Part shown: one piece after another, positions 14,851 to 23,437 of the stretch
Numbering within the stretch: the first letter of the stretch is position 1
Layout of the letters: every line of letters starts with the position of its first letter
Origin: Pseudomonadota bacterium
GTDB taxonomy: Bacteria > Pseudomonadota > Alphaproteobacteria > Rhizobiales > Devosiaceae
Direction of reading: 5' to 3'
Assembly (NCBI GenBank): GCA_023428425.1
Contig: JAEYYP010000394.1
Location: forward strand, 1 to 30,441
DNA: 30,441 bases
The notes under the pieces: model-generated
What the model was told of the DNA's origin: nothing
The model's database searches: none
What the model saw: the letters and a program-made list of their open reading frames with translations, nothing else
Position numbers and translations under genes: made by a program

Positions 14851-15476
14851 CACGGCTCTACATCGTCAGGCACGGCAACACGTTCGAGGCCGGCGAGGCG
14901 CCGCGGCGGATCGGGTCGCGGACCGACCTGCCGCTGACGGCGACGGGGCTGGCCCAGGCCGAGGCGCTCGGGGCGCATTTCGCGAAATCCGGCGTGCGCT
15001 TCGCCCGTGCGCTGTCGAGCGGGCTGCAACGCACGCAGGCGACGGCCGAGGCGATCCTGGGGCGGCAACCGAGCCCGCTGGTGCTGGAGACTGCGGACCT
15101 CCTCGGCGAGATCGACCACGGGCCGGACGAGAACCAGCCCGAGGAGGCGGTGCTGGCCCGAATCGGGCGCGGAGCGCTCGACCTGTGGGACAACGAAGCG
15201 GTGCCACCGCCCGGCTGGGACGTGCGAGCGGAGTGGCGGCGGGCCGAGTGGCAGAAGTTTGTGGCCTACGCGTCGGAATTGCACCGCGACGACGCGATCT
15301 TGCTGGTGACCAGCAACGGCGCGGGTCGCTTCGCGCTCTCGGCTCTCGGCCTCAGGCCGGTTGGACGGGCCCAGGGGGTGAAGTTCCGGACGGGCAGCTA
15401 CGGGCTGGTCGAGGCTGGCGGTGGCGGCAAGTTCCGGCTACTGGAGTGGGACAAGCGGCCTGACCCTTCTCCCTAG
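14847..15476 (+). CDS. Histidine phosphatase family protein in the Kdo operon
   Basis: A 209-residue member of the histidine phosphatase (phosphoglycerate mutase-like) superfamily. The phosphate pocket is recognisable: RHGN (R8, H9, G10, N11), R62 in SSGLQRTQATAEAI, and E88 in LLGEIDHG. The usual second catalytic histidine, normally in a VSHGG-like strand, is missing: the matching strand reads LLVTSNGAG (153-160). The start ATG at 14847 overlaps the kdsB stop by 4 nt. It lies between kdsB and kdsA, where a Kdo-8-phosphate phosphatase would be needed and no KdsC is seen. That role is a hypothesis. Confidence 0.85.
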   Translation: MTRLYIVRHGNTFEAGEAPRRIGSRTDLPLTATGLAQAEALGAHFAKSGVRFARALSSGLQRTQATAEAILGRQPSPLVLETADLLGEIDHGPDENQPEEAVLARIGRGALDLWDNEAVPPPGWDVRAEWRRAEWQKFVAYASELHRDDAILLVTSNGAGRFALSALGLRPVGRAQGVKFRTGSYGLVEAGGGGKFRLLEWDKRPDPSP

Positions 15477-15495
15477 ATTTTCGACGAGTGCTGAC

Positions 15496-16335
15496 ATGAG
15501 CGACGTTTCGATCCTTGCTCCTTCCGGCAGTGAGGTGGTGATCGGCAGCAGGCAGCCGCTGGCCTTCATCCTGGGGCCCTGCGTGATCGAAAGCCGCGAT
15601 CATGCCCTGCGGACGGCGGCCTTTCTCGCCGAGATCGGCGAGAGGCGCGGCGTTCCGCTGATCTACAAGTCGTCGTTCGACAAGGCCAACCGGACCAGCG
15701 GCTCGAGCTTCCGTGGCATGGGGATCGAGGAGGCGATGCCGATCCTCGAGGCCGTCAAGCGTGAGACCGGGTTGCCGGTGACCACCGACGTGCATGAGCG
15801 CGAGCAGTGCGCGATCGCCGCCGAGGTGGTCGATATCCTGCAGATCCCGGCTTTCCTCAGCCGGCAGACGGACCTGCTGCTGGCGGCGGCGGCGACCGGC
15901 AAGGTGGTGAACGTGAAGAAGGGGCAGTTTCTGGCCCCCTGGGACATGAAGAACGTCGCGAAGAAGCTCGATGATGCCGGCGCCACCGGCGTGCTGCTGA
16001 CCGAGCGCGGCACGAGCTTCGGCTACAATACGCTTGTCGTCGACATGCGCGGTCTGCCAATCATGGCGGAGACGGGCAAGCCGGTGATCTTCGATGCCAC
16101 CCACTCCGTCCAGCAGCCTGGCGGCCGTGGCGAATCGTCGGGCGGGCAGCGGGAGTACGCGCCGGTGCTGGCGCGGGCGGCGGTTGCAGTCGGCGTGGCG
16201 GGCGTGTTCATCGAGACCCACGAGGACCCCGACAACGCCCCGTCGGATGGAGCGAACATGATCCCGCTCGACCAGATGGATGACCTGGTGGCCGAACTGC
16301 TGGCGTTCGACCAGATCGCGAAGGCGCGCGGCTGA
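15496..16335 (+). CDS. kdsA: 3-deoxy-8-phosphooctulonate synthase (Kdo-8-phosphate synthase)
   Basis: Condenses phosphoenolpyruvate with arabinose 5-phosphate to Kdo 8-phosphate in the cytoplasm. The 279-residue TIM-barrel protein shows LGPCVIESRDHA (26-37), IYKSSFDKANRTS, TDVHE, VVNVKKGQFLAPWDMKN and DATHSVQQPGG. C29 in GPCVIES is the metal ligand of the metal-dependent class (E. coli KdsA has asparagine there). The ATG at 15496 is 19 nt after the previous stop; the Shine-Dalgarno is weak. Its last base overlaps the next gene's ATG (TGATG). In many rhizobia kdsA lies next to eno instead, so this could be one of two copies. Confidence 0.95.
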   Translation: MSDVSILAPSGSEVVIGSRQPLAFILGPCVIESRDHALRTAAFLAEIGERRGVPLIYKSSFDKANRTSGSSFRGMGIEEAMPILEAVKRETGLPVTTDVHEREQCAIAAEVVDILQIPAFLSRQTDLLLAAAATGKVVNVKKGQFLAPWDMKNVAKKLDDAGATGVLLTERGTSFGYNTLVVDMRGLPIMAETGKPVIFDATHSVQQPGGRGESSGGQREYAPVLARAAVAVGVAGVFIETHEDPDNAPSDGANMIPLDQMDDLVAELLAFDQIAKARG

Positions 16336-17618
16336 TGCCGGCCCTGGCCACCATGCCTCGATACGTGCGCTGGGCGGTGTGGGCAGTAGTGGTGCTGCTG
16401 TTCGCGCTGCCCTGCGTGATCGGCCGCAACGTCACCTACCTGGTCATGCTGGCCGGACTGGTGGCGATCATCACGCCATCGGTGCTGATGGCGCGTCGAC
16501 TCGCGAGCCGCAATCCGGTCGACGTGATACTGGTCGGAATCTTCGTCGTGCTCGCCGTAGCGCTGGCGGTAACCGCGGAAGATGCGCGCGACCTGTCATA
16601 TATCCTGAACTTCTCGCCGCTCCTGCTGGCCGTGCCGCTGCGCTGGCAGCTGGAGCGCGTGGCGCGGCCGGATGCGGCAACGCTGATCGGCTGGCTGTCG
16701 CTGGCCGGAACGGTCGGGGCGGCGGGGTTGGCGATCGTGCAGATCGGCGTGTTCGGGCAGTCGCGGGTCGGCCAGCCGTACATGAATACGTTTCACTACG
16801 CCAACACCACCATGCTGCTGGGGTTCCTGACCCTGGCAGGCTGGTTCGCGCCGGGGTCGCACAAACGCTGGCCGTTCCTGCTCGGTCCGGTCATCGGAAT
16901 CGCCGCTGTGCTCGCCAGCGGGACGCGAGGGGCCATTCTCGCGGCACCGGTGCTGGTGGTGGTGGCGTTCGTGTTCGCGCTGATGACCGCGAAGCGCAAG
17001 AGACCGATCGTTCTCGCAGCGGTTGCGGGGCTGGGGCTGCTCGGGTTGCTGGCGGCCGCCGCGCCGTATTTCGGCTTCGGGCGGACCCTCGAGGGGTTTG
17101 GCGCCAGCATCAGGGCGATCACCGGCGGCGAGGTGGACAGCAACGTTGCCGAACGGCTGCACATGCTGATCGGCGGCTGGCGCGCTTTCCTCGCGTCACC
17201 GTGGGTGGGGTACGGGTGGGGCGACATGGTGCCGGCCATCTACCAGTACGTCGACCCGGCGTATGAACCGCGGATGCATGGTTTCCGACATCTCCACAAC
17301 GGCTTCATCAGCTTTGCGGCTGGGGCCGGCATGGCGGGCGTGATCTCGTTCCTGCTGCTGTCGGTGCTGCCCATCGTCGCGGTACTTCGTACGCCACGGG
17401 ATTCGCAGTTCGTCGTCCGGTTGTACCTCGCGGTGGCGATGTCCGCCGCCTACGCTGTGTTCCAGTTGACCTTCCTGCTGATCGGATTCGACTTCCACAC
17501 CGTGCAGTACGCCTACATGACCATGGTGTTCGTGGCGTTCGTGCGGGACCCGGTCACCGTGGATCAGTCTACCACCGGGAACTCGGCGGTGGGTTCCGAA
17601 ACAATGAAGGCCGTATAG
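16335..17618 (+). CDS. O-antigen ligase (WaaL/Wzy_C) family membrane protein
   Basis: A 427-residue polytopic membrane protein with about ten to twelve hydrophobic segments. It has the Wzy_C features: SGTRGA with R198, a large periplasmic loop, GYGWGD near 292-297 and HLHNGF (H319-F324), whose arginine and histidine are the kind of residues needed by WaaL-type ligases. Such proteins attach undecaprenyl-linked glycan to the lipid A core, or polymerise O units, at the periplasmic face. Ligase and polymerase cannot be separated by sequence alone. The start is ATG at 16335, overlapping the kdsA stop by 1 nt; M7 is an alternative. The end overlaps the convergent GT39 gene by 55 bp. Confidence 0.83.
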   Translation: MPALATMPRYVRWAVWAVVVLLFALPCVIGRNVTYLVMLAGLVAIITPSVLMARRLASRNPVDVILVGIFVVLAVALAVTAEDARDLSYILNFSPLLLAVPLRWQLERVARPDAATLIGWLSLAGTVGAAGLAIVQIGVFGQSRVGQPYMNTFHYANTTMLLGFLTLAGWFAPGSHKRWPFLLGPVIGIAAVLASGTRGAILAAPVLVVVAFVFALMTAKRKRPIVLAAVAGLGLLGLLAAAAPYFGFGRTLEGFGASIRAITGGEVDSNVAERLHMLIGGWRAFLASPWVGYGWGDMVPAIYQYVDPAYEPRMHGFRHLHNGFISFAAGAGMAGVISFLLLSVLPIVAVLRTPRDSQFVVRLYLAVAMSAAYAVFQLTFLLIGFDFHTVQYAYMTMVFVAFVRDPVTVDQSTTGNSAVGSETMKAV

Positions 17619-19057
17619 GTTTCGATCGCCGCTCCGACGCCGCGGGTGAGAGTCCCTACAGGCTCGGTTTGCTCGAACCAGCGCGATGGAGTGCCATCGC
17701 CGCGCACCACGAACAACGCTGGAAACGCCTGCGGAAAGCGTTCGTCCGCGGGGATGTAGTCGTAGCGCTCCTGGTCGCGCAGGTTGCGGACCGGACGCGG
17801 ATCACCGGCGGCGCGGCCATAGAAGAAGAGCTCGCCCGAGAGCCTGTAGCTGTCGTTGGTGAGAATGGACCGGGCGCCGTGCCGATCGGCGAGGTCGCGG
17901 ACTTCGGCAGCGAGTGTCGACCAGCCACGCAACATTCGGGTCCGGTCGGCGATGCCGAGGTCCAAAGGCGCGAAGATCGCCTGGACGGTGACAAACCCGA
18001 TCAGCGCAAGGCCGAGGACGGCCTGGGTACCGAGCAACGCCGCGCGCCAGAAGCGGGACTTCAGCGACACCATGAGCCAGGCGGCAACCACCGTCATCAT
18101 CGGCAGGACCGGCAGCGGCCAGTTCGCTTCCACCCGCGAGTGGAGCGAGTGCACCAGGAAATAGAGCAGCAGTGGCAGGCTGGTGAGGATCGGGAGCGAG
18201 AGCGCGGCGCCCGCCTCGCGCGATCGTCCTTGTGCCCAAACCGCGAGGCCGAGCAGCGAGCATGCCATCAGGATGGGTCCGGTCATCACCGCTTGGGAGA
18301 GCAGGAACTCGGCTACGAATGCTCCGAGTTCGCCGTCGGCGACGACGACACGGACGCCCTGAAACAGGACCGACCGCCAATCGTGGGTCGCCTGCCACCA
18401 GACGACAGGAGAGACGACGGCCAGTGCGAGCAAGCCACCGACCCAGACCTGCCAGGTCAACAACTGGCGACGGCCGGTGCGGCTGAGCAGCAGGTAGGCC
18501 ACGAGGCCTATACCGAGCCAGGCATTGGTGTACTTGCTGACGAGCCCCAGGCCGGCGAACAGCCCGACCGCCAGCCACCAGCCGGGTCGCGTACGGACCA
18601 CAGCCTCGGCCGCGGCCCACACCGAGAGCGTCCAGAACAGGGCCGATGGCGCATCGGGAGTGGCAACGAAGCTGGTCGCAGCAGCCAGGCTGAGGCTGTA
18701 GCAGATGACGGCGATCGCTGCCGCGTCGCGGTTCGGGATCAGCAAGCGGGTCGTGCGCCAGAGCGCGGCGGCGATGAGTAGTTGTGCCAGCAGCGCGAAA
18801 GCCCGGACGCCGAAGACGGTAGGACCGAACAGGGCCTCGCCGGCCCAGATGCTGAGCGCCACCCCCGGGGGGTGATCGAGGTAGTCCAGCGACGGCCAGG
18901 CTGCCCAGAAGGCGTAGTAAGCCTCGTCGCCATCGAGATCGAGGGCCAGCGCAAGCCAGAGCCGTCCGAGGGTGGTAAGGACCAGTACGCCGATTGCGAC
19001 GAGCAGCAGCGGGGTGCTTCTTCGCCCCCCCGCCTCAGGGATGTCGCTGTCGGTCAT
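17564..19057 (-). CDS. GT39/PMT_2-family membrane glycosyltransferase (second of three)
   Basis: A 497-residue polytopic membrane protein. It has the GT39 motif GDEAYYAFW (D44, E45) in the first periplasmic loop and DYLDHPP (58-64). A further signature, HSRVEANWPLP, lies near residue 310, and a soluble C-terminal part begins near 365. It should transfer a sugar from a polyprenyl-phosphate donor onto an envelope acceptor. The ATG at 19057 has a weak, distant Shine-Dalgarno (CAGG). Its 3' end overlaps the O-antigen-ligase gene for 55 bp on the opposite strand. It is a paralogue of the genes at 10233 and 21033, but clearly diverged from both. Confidence 0.87.
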   Translation of the reverse strand: MTDSDIPEAGGRRSTPLLLVAIGVLVLTTLGRLWLALALDLDGDEAYYAFWAAWPSLDYLDHPPGVALSIWAGEALFGPTVFGVRAFALLAQLLIAAALWRTTRLLIPNRDAAAIAVICYSLSLAAATSFVATPDAPSALFWTLSVWAAAEAVVRTRPGWWLAVGLFAGLGLVSKYTNAWLGIGLVAYLLLSRTGRRQLLTWQVWVGGLLALAVVSPVVWWQATHDWRSVLFQGVRVVVADGELGAFVAEFLLSQAVMTGPILMACSLLGLAVWAQGRSREAGAALSLPILTSLPLLLYFLVHSLHSRVEANWPLPVLPMMTVVAAWLMVSLKSRFWRAALLGTQAVLGLALIGFVTVQAIFAPLDLGIADRTRMLRGWSTLAAEVRDLADRHGARSILTNDSYRLSGELFFYGRAAGDPRPVRNLRDQERYDYIPADERFPQAFPALFVVRGDGTPSRWFEQTEPVGTLTRGVGAAIETYTAFIVSEPTAEFPVVD

Positions 19058-19150
19058 CGGAACTTGCCTGGCCTCTGCTCGCGCCGTATCGACGTGGTGG
19101 CTTCATAGACGAGTACGCAGGAGGACTGAACCCGTGTTCGAGACGACGCC

Positions 19151-19927
19151 ATGCCGCAGCAGATCGTAAGCCTGTGGATCGGCGGCGCGCTCGGGCTGAT
19201 CGAGCGGTTGAGTCTGCGCTCGTTCGTGGCGCATGGGCATCCGGTAGCGCTCTACAGTTACGCCGAGATCGGGAGCGTGCCGCCGGGGGTGGAGCAACGT
19301 GATGCCGCTCAAGTTCTGCCGGAAGCGATGGCGATGCGGTTGCGCTATGCCAACGGCTCGTACGCGCTTTTCTCGAACATGTTCCGCATGGCGCTGCAGC
19401 AGCGCGGGCTCGGGCTATGGGTCGATGCAGATGTGGTGGCGCTGCGGGAACTGGATATCGACGGCCCGTTCGTGGTGGGGCGCGAATCGGACCGATTCCT
19501 CAACGGCGCGATCCTCAAGCTCTCGCCCGATTCGCCGGTGCTGCTGGATTGGCTGGCGATGGCAGAAAGCGGAAGGGTGCCGCCGTGGCTGCCCTTCCAC
19601 CGGGCACCGAAAGCGTGGGCAATGCAGGCGCTCGGAAGGGCGATCCATCCGTCCGAGTTGCCATTCGGGACATTCGGCCCCAAGGCGATCACGGCGCTGG
19701 CTGAACGCCACGGGCTTACGGACATTGCGCAGCCGGAGCCGGTGTTCTATCCGCTGCATCCGCGGCAGGCGGAGCGGCTGTATGACCCGACCCTTCGGCT
19801 CGACGACATCGTGACCGGCGATACCCGGACGATTCACCTGTGGAACGAGAAGCTCGGCGCGCTGAAGAGAACGACGCCGCCGGAAGGCTCGATCCTCGCC
19901 GACCTGCTCAGGCGATATCCTGAGTAG
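19151..19927 (+). CDS. Glycosyltransferase with DXD motif (GT32-like)
   Basis: A 258-residue cytoplasmic glycosyltransferase of the sugar-binding DXD type. FSNMFRMALQQRGLGLWVDADVV (about 74-96) holds the nucleotide-sugar and metal-binding D92-x-D94. Other family features are the N-terminal IVSLWIGG and the C-terminal TIHLWNEKLG. It probably adds one sugar to the LPS core or to an exopolysaccharide; the sugar is unknown. The ATG at 19151 has no clear Shine-Dalgarno. It diverges from the second GT39 gene, and its 3' end overlaps the GT2-like gene by 20 bp. Confidence 0.83.
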   Translation: MPQQIVSLWIGGALGLIERLSLRSFVAHGHPVALYSYAEIGSVPPGVEQRDAAQVLPEAMAMRLRYANGSYALFSNMFRMALQQRGLGLWVDADVVALRELDIDGPFVVGRESDRFLNGAILKLSPDSPVLLDWLAMAESGRVPPWLPFHRAPKAWAMQALGRAIHPSELPFGTFGPKAITALAERHGLTDIAQPEPVFYPLHPRQAERLYDPTLRLDDIVTGDTRTIHLWNEKLGALKRTTPPEGSILADLLRRYPE

Positions 19928-20882
19928 CGACGAAGGTGGCGAGGTGCGGATCACGCGCCATCTGCACCGCCAGTGGCGCGTCGGCGAGCGCCTGGGCGGC
20001 AACGGACCGATCGGCAATGATGCGGCTGCGCTCGAGCAGCGAGAGGCCGCGCGTGGCCAACCAGCCGCCAAGGCCCGGTGCCCCCCCTCCTGCCAGCGCC
20101 GACGTTCCGATCACGGTACGATCGGACTGAAGCGCGGCAAGGCGGCGGGCGTACCGGCTCTGCGGATTGTCGGCCAGGTCGTAGTTGGCAAAGCCGAGCT
20201 CGGGCTTCAGGTACTTGAGGTGCCAGTAGGCGATGCTGTGGAAGCGCCTTGGCATTCCGGGATGTTGCAGCCGCTCGAAGCGGCGATCGTGCACGAAATA
20301 GGTATCGGGGCGAACGGGGAAGATCCAGTGATCGCCCGATCCGGCGAATGGCTCGCGGGCGAGGATGCCGAGGCGGCCGGACGTGTCGCGCGCGAGGTTG
20401 AGGCCGGAAAAGCAGGCCAGCTCTCCCTGCCCTGCCCGACCGGCGCGTATGTCGGCAACCAGAAGGGCCATGGGCTGCTCCATGGCAACGTGATCGTCGT
20501 CGAGTTTGGTGGCGTGGCTGTAGCGCGTGCGACTGAGGGCGAAGTTGTAGTAGTTGACGAGGCTCTGCGGATGGTCCCCAGGCGTTGTCCGGTGTCCCTC
20601 GCTGCCGGGTGGGAACACAGGCGGCACGTAGTGGAAGACGCAGAGCTTCGGCCCGAGTTCGTGCTGCAGGCGGGCGAGGATGGCCGGGGTCTCGTCGGTG
20701 CAGCGATTGTAGACGGCGACGATCTCGTCGTAATGGCCGATATGGCTGCGGATCGCGGCCTCGACCGAGAAGGCGCCATCGCGAATTCGCATGAAGGCGC
20801 TTATGCCTGGCTGGCGCTGGCCGACCCGCAAGTCGGCTGCGTCGAAGTGGTAGTGATCGACCGTGGTGACCGCTGCGCTCAT
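19908..20882 (-). CDS. Glycosyltransferase family 2-like protein
   Basis: A 324-residue protein with a GT2-like N-terminal half: ISAFMRIRDGAFSVEAAIRS, YDEIVAVYNRCTDETPAILA, and KLDDDHV (D128-D130, H131) as the metal-binding DXD. The C-terminal half is less conserved. It is predicted to be a cytoplasmic glycosyltransferase for LPS or capsule; the substrate is unknown. The start is ATG at 20882, where high third-position GC begins; an in-frame ATG at 20996 would add 38 residues but with much weaker codon bias. Neither has a Shine-Dalgarno. It overlaps the upstream gene's 3' end by 20 bp and diverges from the third GT39 gene. Confidence 0.78.
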   Translation of the reverse strand: MSAAVTTVDHYHFDAADLRVGQRQPGISAFMRIRDGAFSVEAAIRSHIGHYDEIVAVYNRCTDETPAILARLQHELGPKLCVFHYVPPVFPPGSEGHRTTPGDHPQSLVNYYNFALSRTRYSHATKLDDDHVAMEQPMALLVADIRAGRAGQGELACFSGLNLARDTSGRLGILAREPFAGSGDHWIFPVRPDTYFVHDRRFERLQHPGMPRRFHSIAYWHLKYLKPELGFANYDLADNPQSRYARRLAALQSDRTVIGTSALAGGGAPGLGGWLATRGLSLLERSRIIADRSVAAQALADAPLAVQMARDPHLATFVATQDIA

Positions 20883-21032
20883 GGTTCGCGTAACATTGAC
20901 TCGTATCTGGTCGACCGATAGCAGACCAGCATCGAACCGATTGCGGACCGGCACAACCAGAGGCGCACGCTGAAGCTTTCTGACCCACTTTCCCATAGCG
21001 GTTCGGGTGATGCCGGCATAGCCCCGCAGGCG

Positions 21033-22478
21033 GTGCGATGGGCCGTTGTCGTACTGATTATTGCCACAATACTGCGGCTGGCGGTGGCGATATTGCTGCC
21101 GCTGGGCGAGGATGAAGCTTACGCCATCGGCATCGCCCGGCAGTTTTCCCTCAGCTATTTCGACCATCCGCCGCTGCACTTCTGGCTGACGGGCGGTTGG
21201 GCTGCGCTGTGGGGAAACGAGAGTCCGTGGCTGCTGCGGCTGCCATTCGTGGCGCTGGCCGCCCTGTCGTCATGGCTGATCTTCATGCTGACACGACACC
21301 TGTTCGGCGATGCAGCGGCCGTCTGGGCTATCGTGCTGTTCAACGTGGCACCAGTCTACGGTATCGCACACGGCACGCTGGTATTGCCCGACGGGCCGCT
21401 TCTGACAGCCAGCCTGGGGGTGGCCGTGGTGCTGGCGAGGATCGTCGCAGACGATGCTTCGCCGCAACTGTGGCGCTGGGCGCTTGCAGGCGGGGTGGCA
21501 GGGCTGGCGCTGCTGTCGAAGTACCATGGCGTGCTGCTGGTTGCGGGTGTCCTGATCTTTCTCGTGACGACCCGGCAACGCCGCTGGCTCGCAACACCGG
21601 GTCCGTGGCTGGCGGCCGGAATTGCGACGGCCATGTTCACCCCGGTGATCATCTGGAACTGGCAGCACGACTGGGCATCGTTCGCATACCAGGCGGGGCG
21701 CAGTGACGGCGACAATGCCGACGGAGCGCTCGGGCTGGCGCAGTCCCTGGCGGGACAGGCGGTCTACCTGGTGCCATGGTTCCTCATTGCGCTGGCGATC
21801 GCATGGATACGGGCGCTGCTGGGTGGCCCCCGGCGTGAGAACCGGTGGATGCTCGCCTGCCTCGCGACCCTGCCGATCGTGGTGTTCACCGGATTGACGC
21901 TGCGCAGCCCCGGCCTGCCGCATTGGCCGATGCCCGGCTGGGTGTTCGTAGTACCGCTGCTGGCCGAAGCGCTGGCCGGGCTGCGTCCAGTTCTCAGGTC
22001 CGCAAGCCGGGCGATCGTCGCGGTGACGGCAGTGGCGGTGGTGGGCCTGGTCGGGCTGGGTATCGTGCAGGCACGCTGGGGGGTGTTCGACCTGCAACCA
22101 GACCCCACAGGGGTAATGCAGCCGTGGGACGAGCTGAGATCACAGCTCGAGGCGCGTGGGCTGCCGGCGGACGCAAGGACGTTTATCGCCTCGCGCAACT
22201 GGCGGCGGGCCGGGCAACTCAACACCCTGTTCGGCGCTGACATCCCTGTTCTGTGCCTCTGCCGCTCCGCCAAGCACCTGGGCTACGTGCATGCGCCAGC
22301 CGACTACGCGGGGTGGACCGGCATACTCATCGACGTGCCGAATGCCCTCTCGGACGACTCGGGCGTGGCCGGCTGGTTCGATACCCTGACGGTGCCGGAG
22401 GATATCAGCCTGACCCGACAGGGGAGGGTAGTCTACCGGTTGAGCCTGCGGGTGGGCACCGGCTACCTGCCGCCCTGA
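21033..22478 (+). CDS. GT39/PMT_2-family membrane glycosyltransferase (third of three)
   Basis: A 481-residue polytopic membrane protein with the GT39 motifs GEDEAYAIG (D27, E28) and YFDHPPLHFW (from 42), followed by about ten hydrophobic segments and LPHWPMPGW near residue 290. The soluble C-terminus (from about 355) contains several cysteines (VLCLCRS). It probably uses a polyprenyl-phosphate sugar to modify lipid A or core. The GTG at 21033 is the only usual start in the open frame at this end; the Shine-Dalgarno is poor. Its 3' end lies 15 nt outside the frame of the convergent lipid A acyltransferase (22463), overlapping it by 16 bp. Confidence 0.86.
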   Translation: MRWAVVVLIIATILRLAVAILLPLGEDEAYAIGIARQFSLSYFDHPPLHFWLTGGWAALWGNESPWLLRLPFVALAALSSWLIFMLTRHLFGDAAAVWAIVLFNVAPVYGIAHGTLVLPDGPLLTASLGVAVVLARIVADDASPQLWRWALAGGVAGLALLSKYHGVLLVAGVLIFLVTTRQRRWLATPGPWLAAGIATAMFTPVIIWNWQHDWASFAYQAGRSDGDNADGALGLAQSLAGQAVYLVPWFLIALAIAWIRALLGGPRRENRWMLACLATLPIVVFTGLTLRSPGLPHWPMPGWVFVVPLLAEALAGLRPVLRSASRAIVAVTAVAVVGLVGLGIVQARWGVFDLQPDPTGVMQPWDELRSQLEARGLPADARTFIASRNWRRAGQLNTLFGADIPVLCLCRSAKHLGYVHAPADYAGWTGILIDVPNALSDDSGVAGWFDTLTVPEDISLTRQGRVVYRLSLRVGTGYLPP

Positions 22479-23437
22479 GCATTTCTTTCGCCCTCCGCAG
22501 TCAGCCGCATGGCGCGTGGACTGAGGGTCTCGACCGGCTTGAAGCGCCGGTGCATCCAGAGCCAGTGGCCGGGGCGGGCCCGAACCTCGGCCTCCACGAA
22601 AGCATTGAGCGCCGTGGTCAGCGCGAGGATGTCACCGCCCTCGCTGCCGGTGCCCGGTGGGCTGAGCGGCGCATGGAACACCGCGCGAAAGCGGGCGCCC
22701 TCCGGCTCGCGGCGGACCCCGAGCGGCAGCACGGTGACGCCGTGCCGAAGAGCGAGCACGGCCGGCGTATGGACGGTCATTGCCGGCTGCCCGAACAGCG
22801 GCGCCGGCACACCCTGCGCGAGGTGCTGGTCGACGAGCATGGCCATGTCGCCGCCCTGCCGGAGCCTGCTCAGCATTTGGCGGGTGCCTTCCGACCCCTT
22901 GGGATATTGCTGGTCGAAGCCGAGCCGGCTGCGATTGTTGGCGAACCAGTCGGCGAGCCAGGGATTGTTCGGCCGCCGGGTGATGCCGCCGGCCGCGATG
23001 CCGGCATGGTGCATCGCCGGGAAGATGACCTCCCAGTTGCCGAAATGCCCGGAAATGACGAGCAGCGGCCGGCCGAGGGCGCGGGCATGTTCGAGGTGTT
23101 CGAGACCTTCGAAGGTGAAGCGGGCGCGCCCCGATGTGCCCATGAACTTGTCGAGGTGCGCGGACTCGGCGACGGTGCGCCCGAGATTTTCCGCCATGCC
23201 ATCGACGATCCGGTTCACCGAGGCCTCGTCCAGCTCCGGAAAGGCGATGCGGATGGTGGCAATGGTCGCCGGCCGGCGCAAGGGGCGAGCGGCGAGCCGG
23301 CGCCCGATCTGGCCGCCCAGCGCCGAAGCGCGATCGACGTCCATGGTCCGCGCCAGGGCGAGCAGGCCGAGGACCGGGCCGGCCTGCAGCGCGTAGCGCA
23401 GCCGCCTGCCGAAGGGCAGACTCGCCTCAGCGGGCAT
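22463..23437 (-). CDS. Lipid A lauroyl/myristoyl acyltransferase (LpxL/HtrB family)
   Basis: Adds a secondary fatty acid to the Kdo-lipid A precursor at the inner membrane, cytoplasmic side. The 324-residue protein has the HX4E catalytic motif in SGHFGNWE (H131 and E136), followed by the family elements RRPNNPWLADWF, MLSRLRQGGDMAMLVDQH and PAPLFGQPAMT. A hydrophobic N-terminal stretch (about 16-31) should anchor it. The ATG at 23437 overlaps the DUF2093 stop by 1 nt (TGATG), so the two are coupled. Whether it adds an ordinary or a very long chain cannot be told, though LpxXL-type partners such as AcpXL are not seen nearby. Confidence 0.9.
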   Translation of the reverse strand: MPAEASLPFGRRLRYALQAGPVLGLLALARTMDVDRASALGGQIGRRLAARPLRRPATIATIRIAFPELDEASVNRIVDGMAENLGRTVAESAHLDKFMGTSGRARFTFEGLEHLEHARALGRPLLVISGHFGNWEVIFPAMHHAGIAAGGITRRPNNPWLADWFANNRSRLGFDQQYPKGSEGTRQMLSRLRQGGDMAMLVDQHLAQGVPAPLFGQPAMTVHTPAVLALRHGVTVLPLGVRREPEGARFRAVFHAPLSPPGTGSEGGDILALTTALNAFVEAEVRARPGHWLWMHRRFKPVETLSPRAMRLTAEGERNAQGGR

